Below the pieces are notes generated by a model. It was not told where the DNA came from, made no database searches, and saw only the letters and a program-made list of their open reading frames with translations. Source: Symsagittifera roscoffensis (Eukaryota > Xenacoelomorpha > Acoela > Convolutidae). From it: a DNA stretch of 64,000 nt. Each line of letters opens with the position of its first letter. Position 1 is the first letter of the stretch. The stretch is taken from positions 52,212,473 through 52,276,472 of the forward strand of contig NC_087062.1 in NCBI RefSeq assembly GCF_963678635.1, given 5' to 3'. The translations under genes were made by a program, and so were the position numbers. This document shows, one piece after another, positions 25,301 to 37,300 of this stretch.

Positions 25301-28300
25301 TTGTCGGCTAATCGTGGGCTAAAAAAATTATTATTTTGAGACTGAAAAGCGGTGGTATGGGGTTGTTCTATAATTTGTTCATATGTATTTTCATCTAGTG
25401 GATGGTGTGTCATTATATGTTGAATGGGACTTTGTGATATGGTTGGTCTAAAAGTTGGATTATGTGTTATTGCTAAATTTTGAAAATTTCGTGGGACTAG
25501 TGATAGTGGATGGTTATGTGGTAGGGGTGGTAACTAGGGGCTGTAGGCGTTATGTCTACATTGTTATGTTCTTCGTCGTATGTGTTCTGTCTTGTTGCTA
25601 TTTTTGTGTTGTATTCTTTTATTTGTGCGTCTAAAAGAATTTTGTTTATTGATGATGAAAAAATTCCAAAAAATCCTGCAAATAGTATGCGTGCTACACT
25701 TGCTTGTCTATTTACTTGTGTGTGTATAGCGCATGTATTATAGATTCCTTTTAAAAGCGAAAAAAGAAATCCTATAAAGTTAAACATTGCGTATAAAATA
25801 GTCAAATTTTCTAAGATGTAGTAGGGCCATCCTAGAAAATTGAGAATTTCATTTTTTAGTGTAACAAAGCTAAAAATATTTATAGGTGAAATATCTTGTG
25901 GTCTGTATTTTTCACCGTTTAGATATATATAGTCTTTAATGTCTTTAAAATATCCGCTATAGTCTTGTGTATAAATATCTGCAAATCCTGCGGTTTCGGC
26001 AAGTTTGCGTAAGTTTTGGTCAATTGATTGTCTTTGTATAGTGTCCATTTGTGTTAATAATTCTTGGAATTGTTGTGTTCTAATATGATGTTGGATATCG
26101 GATTTTGAATATATTCCAATTGATTGTAGGTCAATATTTGGGTTTCGAGCAATAGCTCTGATGCTTTCAGGTGAAAATTTTTTGAGTGATTGCATTAATG
26201 TGGGATATGGGGTAAGAAGGTAATATTTATCTTCATCAGGGTTCAGTTGAACTACATTGTGGCTATTTTCTGATCCACATGGGACTGCGGTATCCCAAAA
26301 ATAGGTTCGTCTTGAAAGCGTGTCAACGAAATGTACCTTATTCTTATAAAAGATAGGGATTCTTTTATAGCATCGTTTATCTTCAAAAACATATAGTGGT
26401 GATACTTTTTTGGTACAGGTATAAAACCATAAAATGTTTCCTTCGTAGTCTAAAAAATTTGATCCATTTCCTGATAGTAAATATCCTGCGTAGGGTATTT
26501 TTAATACTGCTAGTGCAAGTGATTGTAGGATTTGTGTCCTTTCTAATTCGCATAGTTGGTGAAGTGTTTCTAATTCAGATAGTGACATTTCTTGAAAAAT
26601 TCGGCTAATTGTGTAGTCTAACTTCATATCTAGGTGAATATCATAGTGGATGTTACCGAAATATGTACTATTCATTAGTGATAGTTCTTGTAAACGTGTG
26701 CTTCTAGTGTCATGGGGCTTTAGATGTCCACCAGGTTGATTTTTACTTTTTTGAAAATCAACTGGTATATATGATGTTCCTTCGTTGGTCCTTCGTGGAT
26801 TTCTGTATTATGATGTTCCTTCGATGGTCCTTCGTGGATTTCTGTATTTACATGCAAGTTCTGTTTCTTGATATATTTGAAAACGTGTCAATTTATTTTC
26901 TATATTGTCTATGTTTCTAAAATTAGAACTTTGTCTTCGTGATGGATGGACTTGTTCATATAAAATTGATTGTATAAAATATTTTTCGTGAAATTTTATC
27001 ATACGAGCGTGTATTTTTGCTACTTGAAATGTTGTACATGTGTCTTCGGGGAACCAAACAATTGTTGCTTGTGTTCGTGTTGTAGGGTCACAATAGCCTT
27101 GGTCGTTTTTACAAGGTAATCTAATTCCTTGATAGATCATTGTGTTGTCTGATAAATCGCGTGTGAGTTGTATTTTTTCGAGTTCTATTTTCCAATCGAA
27201 AAACATGATTTCTTGATATCCTTTATTTTTTTGTGTCTGCTTTGCAGTTTGATGGGTCATTTATACCAATGTGTGGTATCCAGTGTTTATCGTGTATATC
27301 ATAAGTTAATCTTCCGTGTGCGCCGTTGTATGGGTATTTTTCATCTAATTTTATATGTCCTTGATATCTTTCAAGTTCTGCTTGATGTACAGAATCTGCA
27401 AAAACTTGGAAATATACTAATTTTCTATCTGTGTTTTTATTTCTTGTGATATTGAGTCTTAGTAACTCGTTTTTACAATCTTCGGGATTGAGATGTAGAA
27501 GTCGTTCGATATTACTTTGGTAAAATGATTCGTGGTCAAGTCGGTTTTTATTTCCATTTGAGACTTGTGAACAATGTACTTTCTTTTCGGAAAATGTTGC
27601 TGTGAATTTATATCCTATAACTGTTGTTGCTCGGGCTTTTGAATAAAGTGTCGCTATTACATTTGTTGTTTCTATAGCTTGTGGTTCTGTTTCGCATTGT
27701 GATACTTGATTTATTGCATATTTGTGTAGTGTTTTTTGTTCGTTTTCTTCACAATCGTAATGTGTTACTAATAAATCTTGGGGTCCTGTGCGGGGGGAAG
27801 GGTTTATGTTTTCATTGGAGGTTACTAGAAAAAGGAGTTGGAGAAAAATTAAAACTTTTAGAATATACATGTGTATGACAATCCTGAGTATGGGTTATAA
27901 AATGTGATGTAACCAATTGTCTTTTTGGTATATCTGTCGTATTTGTATATTACTTCAGTTGTTATAATTGGTGGTGGTAGGGATTGAGCTGTTATATTTG
28001 GTGGGTTTAATGGATAGGGATGTTGAGTAATGTTGTTTAATTTAACCGTGATTTCAAATTTTAATTGTAGACTTTTTTGTTGGAGTATTTGGATGTTATG
28101 ATCACGAATGTCTTCGTGAATGTCTTGTCTATATTGTAGTCGATTTAGTGGCCAGTTGTGGAGTCTGTTACTTTCAGGGTGTTGTCCAAATAATGGTGGA
28201 GGTGCTGTGAATGTATTCCAGTCTAGTCTTAAAGGAATATTTGTTGATGATTGTTCTCGATATCTAGCGTCGAGGTTATTTGGGAAATTTAAGTTAAAAG

Positions 28301-31300
28301 GCGGTGGTGAAATCTGGCTTTTTGATGGTGTTGATGGTAGTGATAATGTTTCTGGTAGTGATGAGGATGTTGTTGTATCCGTAGAAATATCTATTGGATC
28401 ATTGATTAAATTTGGTTCACCTTGTGTGAATGAATGTGTTGTCCAGTATGGTAGTCGTGATGTTTGGTTTGTGGGGTTAAAGGGGTTTTCACGGATTTGT
28501 TCAGATGTTGGTGTTGAACCTAAGTAATCTGAGGGTAGGCTTGAGGTGCTACGTTGTGAAAGAAGCGTACGGGTTTCTGGTAATATGCCAATGGGGTTTT
28601 CTGGTGTACTTTGTGATGGGGATTGAGGTATATCAAAATGAACTCGGGGAGTTTGAAAATTTCTGTTTCGTCGAGGATGTATAATTTGTCTATTTATTTC
28701 GACTGTATTTTGGTTTTGACTAGGATTTCGTATTCTACTTAATTCTTGTGGTAGTGTTGGGTATAAATTATATGTTGGTTCGCTTAGAGGTGCTTGTCGT
28801 TGAACTGGTTCTAGTGGTTCAGATAAGCGAGCGTGTCGTTCTTCAAAGGTATATGGGTTATCTTGAAAAGAAATTCGTGTGGATGTTTGGGGGTTTTGGG
28901 TAGTTGAAGATGGTGTTGGGTTATTTTGGGATGATGTCGGTGAAGACTGACTGAGTGATTGTTGGTTAGCAATTTTTGATGGTTTTTTATTTATTCTTTT
29001 AGTGGAAAAATTTATGTTTATTATAGTATTCTTCTAGAAAAAGAATTAGGAGGATTGTTGCTAGGGCGAATATGATGATTGCTTTCTTTATACATTTGCA
29101 TATTGTCAAGATGAGGGATGATAGAAATGTTATAAAAATTACAAATAGTAAAAAAATATCTGTTCTACTAAAGATGGTTCGTATCATTTAGATAAGTTTT
29201 GTGAATCGTACCTGTGGATATAGTCAATAGCTTTTGAAAGCTGGAGGTATAGTTCAAATATGGAATAGAAAATTAAAAAAATATTGCAAAAAATGATTAA
29301 GATTATTACAAAAGATTCAAAGGTATCAAAAAGAAATATGATTAAAAGTTTAAATATCGTTAAAAAGTTTATGAGAATGTTAAGAATTATGTTGACTGGT
29401 CGAGAGCAGAGCATTTATGAAATGGCTTCTCGATCGAATATTTTTTGTTGTTTGAGGCAATTTTCAAGTGTGGTCGAATTATTTATTGGTTTTTTGACAA
29501 GTGGGTTGAGTTTTGTGAAAAATTGTTGGGGGCAAATTTTATGGTGATCGGGAGGTCTTCTTTTTCTTTATTTTTATTTGTCAAATGATCTGGGGTATTT
29601 TTGAGATTTTTATACTTTAGGCTAATTAAAATGGTCGTTCTTTTACTTTAGGCTAATTTAACATATTTGTTTGGGGGGTATTTGAGATCGGAGTTGGGGA
29701 AATATTGTTGATCTTTGGGTTATTAGATAAGGGAGGGTTATGATATTATGGTGGTATTTATTTTAGTTGTCAACTTGGAATGGTTTGCTTATTTTTGACC
29801 TGGAGGTCGCAAAGTTATAGTTATAGATATGCCTGGAGTTTAATATCGTTCGTCTAGTTGATCTGTGTTAGAGTTAGAGAAGGTGACGGATTGGATGAAT
29901 CCTATTGGCTAATTATGAACTAGAATCGTTGCGTGTTTGTCAGCATGTTATTTTGAAAAATGAAAGTTCAAAATATTTCAGAGTTGCAAAGACTATTAAA
30001 TATGAAATTAAAGCTGTTTTTGAAATTCGACTTTCTTTAATATTTTAGATTGTGGGATGAACGTTTTATAGTTTTTACGTGGTTGATTTCTAAGTCGTGA
30101 TGACTCTCTATGTTCTGATTTGTCGATTTGTTCTTGAGGTATTATTTTTTCTATCATTTTTCAATTTTTTCTTTCTTTTTGTGGTGTATTTTGATCTAGC
30201 TTTTTGGTATTATTTTTTGTTGTAGTTGATTTTTTATTTTGGTTTTCGAGATGAATGTCATGTTGTTCCTTTGTTTTATTTTCCGTATGTGGATAATTTT
30301 GAATAACTTTTAAACCTGTGAAAGAATATAATTGAGTTAGTTCGCGTAGTGCGTACTCTTTTGGGTAATAAGGTAATAGGTTGTTTCGGTGTTGAACAAT
30401 TTCTTTTTTGTCTGAGTCGGTAATTTTATATGTGACATCAGTGGGTTTGGCAATTATTTGGTATGGTTCTTTACGAAGGGGTTGTAGTTTTTTAGAAATT
30501 CCTTTTTGAGTGTTAAAATTGGGTATTAAAACAAATGTTCCAATTTTTAAATCGGAGGCTGGTGTAAAGCGTGAATTTATTTGTTCATTAATGTTTTGTC
30601 TTTGTAACAACTTTTTTGTTACTTTTTGGTAAATTTCATTGTGTTTTTTATCTCTGTTTAAAATCCATTCGGTGTGTGTACCGGAGGCTAATTTAAGAAC
30701 TTGTGGGTGATGAAAATGATCTTCATCGTGTGTATGTAAAGGTAAGTTGTAACAAATTGATTCTTTATTCGGTTGACAATAACTTTGTGCATTTTTATGA
30801 GAGTTTGCTGTAAACATAATTGGTTTGCATGGCTTTTGATTAAAAACCATTTCATATGGTGACATTCCTAGAGTTGTCGTGATTTGTGAGTTATATGCTA
30901 AGGGAAATAGTTTTACATCTGCTGACCATTCGGTGTATTTTGTATCATTTCCATTGATGATACATCTAAGATATTCTTGTAGTGAACGGTTCATACCTTC
31001 GACTAAGCCGTTTGTCCAAGGTGCATGAGATGTACGTGGTTTAAGTTTGATGTTATATAAATGACATAATGTGATGATTTCGTTATTTATGAATTCTGTA
31101 CCGTTGTCTGTAACTAGAATTTCTGGTAGTCCGAATTTGGCTATCCAGTGTTCATAGAGTGTTGTGTAAGCATAATAAGCGTTGCAATGTGGTACTGGGT
31201 TAAGTGCTACATAATGTGTAAACGCTTCAACAATTACCATAATGTAGGAGTTTCCTTCGGATGAGGGTGAAATTGGTCCTTTTGTATCAAATGAAATACG

Positions 31301-34300
31301 ATGGTTAAAATACAAACTTTGTCCTTTAAAATCTTGTTTTTGTGCTATTTGTTTTTGATTTGGATATGGTTTATTTAGCTGACATACTATACAATCATTG
31401 CATAGTACTTTTATCCAAATTGGTGCATTTGGAAAATAAAAGTTTTGTATGAAATTTGAATATGTTTTCTCTGATCCAGAGTGTCCTTTAATGTTTTGTG
31501 TATGTGAAATATTAAAAGCTATAAGAATCATACTTAGAGGGAGACAGGGAACTATAGATTCGTTTAATTGGTATTCTAGAAGGTCTGTGTTTTCGTTAAT
31601 TGTTGTATTATTAAATTTTCGAAAATATCTGAGGAGTGTTTTATTTCCTAAAATAGTTGTATCTGCCTTGACGGGTTTAGTTTTATATTTGTGCCATGAT
31701 TTTAGTTGTCTAATTACCGGGTCAAGATTTTGATATTGTTTCAAAGTATTAATTGTAATTTTATCTGTTGGGGGGAGAAAAATGTTTTCAATTTCTAATT
31801 TAGATAAAGGAATTGTGTCAAGTGGGTCATGGAGGTCAAAAACTTGATTTATTGTGTATTTTGAATCGTTTGTTTGTGGTCCTGATAAATTTATTTTATC
31901 AGTTAGATTTTCTTTTTCAATCAACAGAAAAAGGTCTTTTTTATGCGAGTGTCGTTTTACTCTTTTTTGTTGGGTGTTATTTTTTATCCATTGTGAGTAT
32001 GGAATTGGTTTGAAAGTTGATGTTCCAAGTAGATCAACTTCGTAGTGGTTATTTTGGCAATCTAAATAAAGTGGAAAGTGTTGTAGGTTATTTATCTGTG
32101 ATTGTTCAACGTCGGTTTTTACTGCATATTTGCATTCTAGTCGGGGTGATGTTTCGTTTTCTGCAAGGTAAAATTTTATATTTTTGGGTATTTCAACTGT
32201 AGTTTTACGTGTAAGTAATTCAGGTGGTGTATTTCGACTTAAAGTGTCTGGTAATGCAAGATTCTTTCCTGCTGTCCAAACTATATGTAAGATTGGGAAT
32301 TTCATTAGAATTAATTGAAATCTATAAACTCGGTGATTTGGATTAGATTTTTGTGTAAAGAGAAAAATGATTGGTTTGTGATCTGTGAATAGAACTATTG
32401 GATGTTTTGATCCAAGTATTAGAAATTCATATTCTGTTAGTGTATATATTATGGCTGTACATTCTCTCAATAGAGTTGAGAGTCGTATCTCTGCTTCAGT
32501 GAATAATCGAGAATTTGCTGATATAAGGTTCATTTTATTTGTACCATTGTGTGATTGTAATAATGCTGCGCCGATGCCAAAATTCGAAGCATCGCACATT
32601 GCATAGAATGGTTGATTTGGATCTGGAATTGTATTCGAAATTTGGTCAGTTAAGAGTTTTTTAATTTCTTCAAATCGTGCTTGATGTTCTGTGTTCCATT
32701 CAAAATTATTTTGTTGTCTAAGTATATTATAGAATGGTCTTAGGTATAATTGCATTTTATAGACATATTTGCTTAAAAAATTCAACATTCCAGGGAACTC
32801 TTGGATTTTCTTTTTGTTTGTTGGTGGTTGGAGTTTTTGAATAGCATCAATGCGTGATTTTAATGGAGTGATTGTTTTTCTTTCTATATTATGTCCTAAG
32901 AGTTTAACTCGTGTTAAAAAGAAGTGTGATTTATCGGGGGCGGCCTTCAGATTTTCGTTCTGAAGTATTTTGTGATAGTGTTCTAAAACTTTAAACATTT
33001 CTTCTTTTGTCTGTGATTGCATAAAAACATCGTCTAAATAGGTGATTGCGTTTTTCTTGAGTATTAGTGGTCTAAAAATTTTGCTCATAAAAGCTGAAAA
33101 TGCTGCTGGTCCTATGGATATTCCATAGAATAGGCGGTTGAATTCATATTGTTGATTTCCAATTACAAATTGTGTTAAGCGTCGCGATTGTTCATCTAGT
33201 GGCATTTGATTGTATGCACTATTCAATTCTGCGGTTGTAAAGTATTTTCCGTTTATTTTTGTTAAAATAACTAGTATTGGTTCAATAGGCCAATTGCATT
33301 TTGATTCGTCTATTAGTGAATTAAGATATCTAGCGTCTAGAACTATTTTTAATGATTCTCCTTTTGCTAGGATGATAACAGGGTTGATAAATGTGTTACC
33401 TTTTGGTTGTTCTTCTTTGTTTACCGGTGAGATTATATTGTATTGTTCTAAAATATCGAGTAATCTGTTCACTTTATCGTGTAAATGAATTGGTACTTTA
33501 CTTGCTCATTGTTTTTTGAAAACTGCGTCAGGTTTTAATGGGAGATGTAGTGATGAACTGATTTTGCCAACATCAAATTTAGATGTTGCATAGACTGATG
33601 AATATTTTATTAGCTGTTTGGCTAATTTATCAAATTCGTCTTGTGTTATTTGTGAATGTTGGAAGTTAAACATTGTTAAAAATTTCTGTTGATTCTCTGT
33701 ATAGTTATTTATGTTGAATGTAGGTTTGAAATATGGGGTTTTTGTGAAATAATCTGTATTTCTTTTTTCATTACTTATTATATTATTTATGGATAATTCT
33801 TCATTAAGAATTGTGGATTGACAAATATCTAATAATTGGAGTATATTATTTACGCGGTATGCTTTTTCGTGTACTGGTGATATCGTAGCGTTGGTTTCGC
33901 AATAGCCTAAAAGTCCTAAAGGTAATGTTACTTGATAGGGTGTATTGTTGTATACATGTAGAGAAATAATATCTGAATTCGAGTTTTTCAAATATTTTAT
34001 GGATGAGATTGTGATTTAAAAACTTATGGATAGGTTTGAATTCAAAATCTGACATATAGAGTTGTTGTCTATTTTGTTTTTTATCATATTGGTGAACTTG
34101 TTTTATTGAAAAATTATATATGTTTCCTGATAGTGGTTTCAGGTGTTTTTTTGTTGATTATATATCGGATAAAATTTTGAAAAGAATGGTGGTTGTTTAT
34201 TTAATCTTTGAAAAAATGTTAGGGACGTGTCTTTTGTTTTTGTGTATTTATCTTTGATTAGTATTTTACTATTCAAAATGTTGATTGTTGGTATATATTT

Positions 34301-37300
34301 AGAGATAAATGGTATTCCAATGATATTGTGTTTAATATCAGTGATATGGAATATTTGTTTAAATGGTTTATTTAAAATTTTATTTTGCTCTATTGTTCTT
34401 GTGGGGAGAAGAAATAATTGAATTTTTCCATAGTTTACCAATGTTGATCCTTGTGCTGTTGCTAGTTTACTGGATGTTTCAAGGGGCGTTAGTTTTGGGT
34501 GTAGTGATTTTATCTCATTCCATGTGGGAATGTTTATTATGTTTGATTCTGCTCCTGAATCAATTAAAAAATCAATTTCAAGATCTGGTGGTTGAAATTC
34601 TTTGCTTCTTGGACTTTCTAAAAGAAATGGTATTGTCCAAATTTTTTCTTTGGGTTGTTCTTTTTGTATATTTTGATAGATGTGATTTGTATTCAAGCAT
34701 TTTGTTTTATTATTTTCATTGGATTGATTTGTAGTGTTAATTTCGTTAGTTTCTTGTGCCGTTTGTGTAGAATGGATGGGTTCAATATAATAATTGTGAA
34801 GGAGTTCTAATTGATTTTCATATATATGTGATGAAAGAGGTTGTTCATATATAATAGGTTCGTAATCATTTTCGACTGCTATCATATTGATGGAGATAGT
34901 GTTTTCTGTATCACTTTCTGAATCTGATGATTCACAGTTTATTTGATTTAGTTGTAGTTCGTTATTTCCTGTGTCATCAATACCTGGGGGGTCTGATGTT
35001 GTTTCTGGGTTTGATTGTACTTGATTAATATTTCTTTGATGTTTAGGTGTACTACTTCTGTGGCGATTGTTAGAATTATTATAATGGTTATTATTCCTGT
35101 GTGGTGATTGGGAATAATTTCTATAACGGTTATTATAACTTGAATGTCGATTTTGTGAGTTATTTCGTGATCTGTTTTGAAATTTATTGTTTGGTGTGTT
35201 ATAGTTTGATCTATTATATGAGTTATTCCTTGATCGATTGTTCGGGTAATTCTGGTTTCGGTTGTTTGAATAACTTCTATTTCGATTATTGGAGTAGTTT
35301 CTATTTCTATTGTATGATGAGTTTCGTGATTGATTGTTTGGATAGTAATTAATTCTTGATTGGGAATTAGATCTAGAAACAAATTGTATTTGAATTTGAA
35401 TTGTATTTGAATTTGATCTGGAGTAGTTATTTCGACTATTTGGTCTATTATAATGGTTTTTGTATTTGAATTTGATCTGGAGTAGTTATTTCGACTATTT
35501 GGTCTATTATAATGGTTTTGTGATGAATTTTGTGTATTTCTTCGTTCTGGTGATCTTCCTCTATAACTTGAGTTATATGGTGATTGAGTTCTCGTGTAAT
35601 TGGTATTGTTCGGAAGTGGTTTTCCTGAACTGTTGTTGCTGTATACATTTTTGTTCGGTAGATTTTGATCTTTTTTCATGTACTGATAGAATGATTTATT
35701 CGGTTCTTTATATTTTTGAGGTTTATTTTGATTGTCCTGTTGTTTTTGTCTACATTCAGAAGTACTATGTCCGTATCGTCGGCAATAATTACACCATTTT
35801 TTGAAAGATGGTTTGCCTTTAAAGTTTGGGTGTTTTTCATAAATATTGAGTATTTCAGTGATTTTTTCAACGAGGTCTGTATCTGATTCCTGTATATTAT
35901 TGATATTTGTGGTATTTGTTTCAATTCGATTAACATATTGTAATTTCAGATTTTCTGTTTCTTCAAGTTTCATTGTGATTTCCGCTTGCTCTAGTTTATC
36001 TACTAGTTTTCGAAAATCTAAATCGGGCTCTCGAATTGAGGAGGGATGGGATGCTCTCTTTTTTATTGCTATTTTCCTTAATTGAGGTGTTAAGGTCATC
36101 ATTAAGATTTCTGTCATTTTTGTGTTTTTATAGTCGTGTGTATTTAATGAATATGCTTTTTGAACTAGTGTTTCGATACGTACTGCTAATTGTTTGATGG
36201 TTTCATTTGGTAATCTGCGAATTTCATTACATAAAACTCTTTGTTGTTGTTTGTTTCTTTCGGAGTCAAACATTTTTGAAAAATTCTTGTGTAAATCTTT
36301 TCCAATTTGATTTTATTTCTATAGGCAATACTGAAAACCATTTTTGGGCTGCGCCGTCTAGGGTTGTTTGTATCAACGCTGTGCGTCGATGTATCCAATT
36401 TTGATGTAGTGGCGTATTAATTGGTTCAGGTCCTATATTTAAAATTAAATTTGCTGTTACTGCATTTAAATAATCTTCTACAGAATATTCAGGGTCTGTT
36501 CCTGTGAATACCATTAATGGTTTGTTTGATGTTATTGATGATCCACCCATAAGGTATGGATTCATTGTCATTTGTAATGATTCTGCGGCATTTGGCATTT
36601 GTGAAAAATTTGAAAGTTGATTTTTTGTTATTTCGTGTTGTTGAAGGTAATATGGAAGTGGTATTTCATTTTGCATTTGTGTTGGTTGATACGAGTGTGT
36701 AATCATTGGGTTTTGTGGCTGAAGTGGTTGAAAAGATTGTGTATTAATTGGGTTTTGCATTTGTATTGGTTGTTGATTTTGTGTATCTGTTGGGTGTGGA
36801 GAAAAAATTCTATGATATGTATACGGTTTCTGCACTCCTTGTCCACGATATTCTTGAGTGTATGGTGCAAATATATCTGGTTGTAGATAATCATCATCAG
36901 AGGATAAATAATCCGTTTGATGAGGTGCTTGCTTTTTATTTTTATTCTATTACTCTGAAAGAATGGGTAATTTTCACTACGATCCTGTGGAGGATGTGAA
37001 TTAGTTTGAAAATTTACTGAGTTGGTTGTTGCCATTGGGTTATCCCAATATCGAGATCTTATCTGATTATTATTATTTTTTCGTGGGGGATAGTTTGTTT
37101 TTGATGAATGTGCGTAATTATAATTGTGTTCTGCAAAAGTGTTTCTTGTGAACGTTTTGCGTGTTTTTGACGGTATTGTCATGGGTCTATATGTTTGATA
37201 ATCCATTTGTGAATATTTTGGAGCAACGGAAGGTTTAACGGTTGATTGTAAGGTTACCTGTGCTAGTGAAGTGTTTGTATTTCTTGGTGTTGTTAAATTT

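Noticed and set aside
31449-33488. Several plus-strand frames of 60-94 codons
   Set aside because: All lie opposite the pol ORF and are its shadows.
35448-35648. 66-residue minus frame in gag tail
   Set aside because: It is an out-of-frame reading of the 59-bp duplicated region.
34227-36085. Plus-strand hydrophobic frames opposite gag and protease
   Set aside because: The plus strand is T-rich here, so antisense frames read as Leu/Phe/Tyr-rich by composition; there are no independent features.
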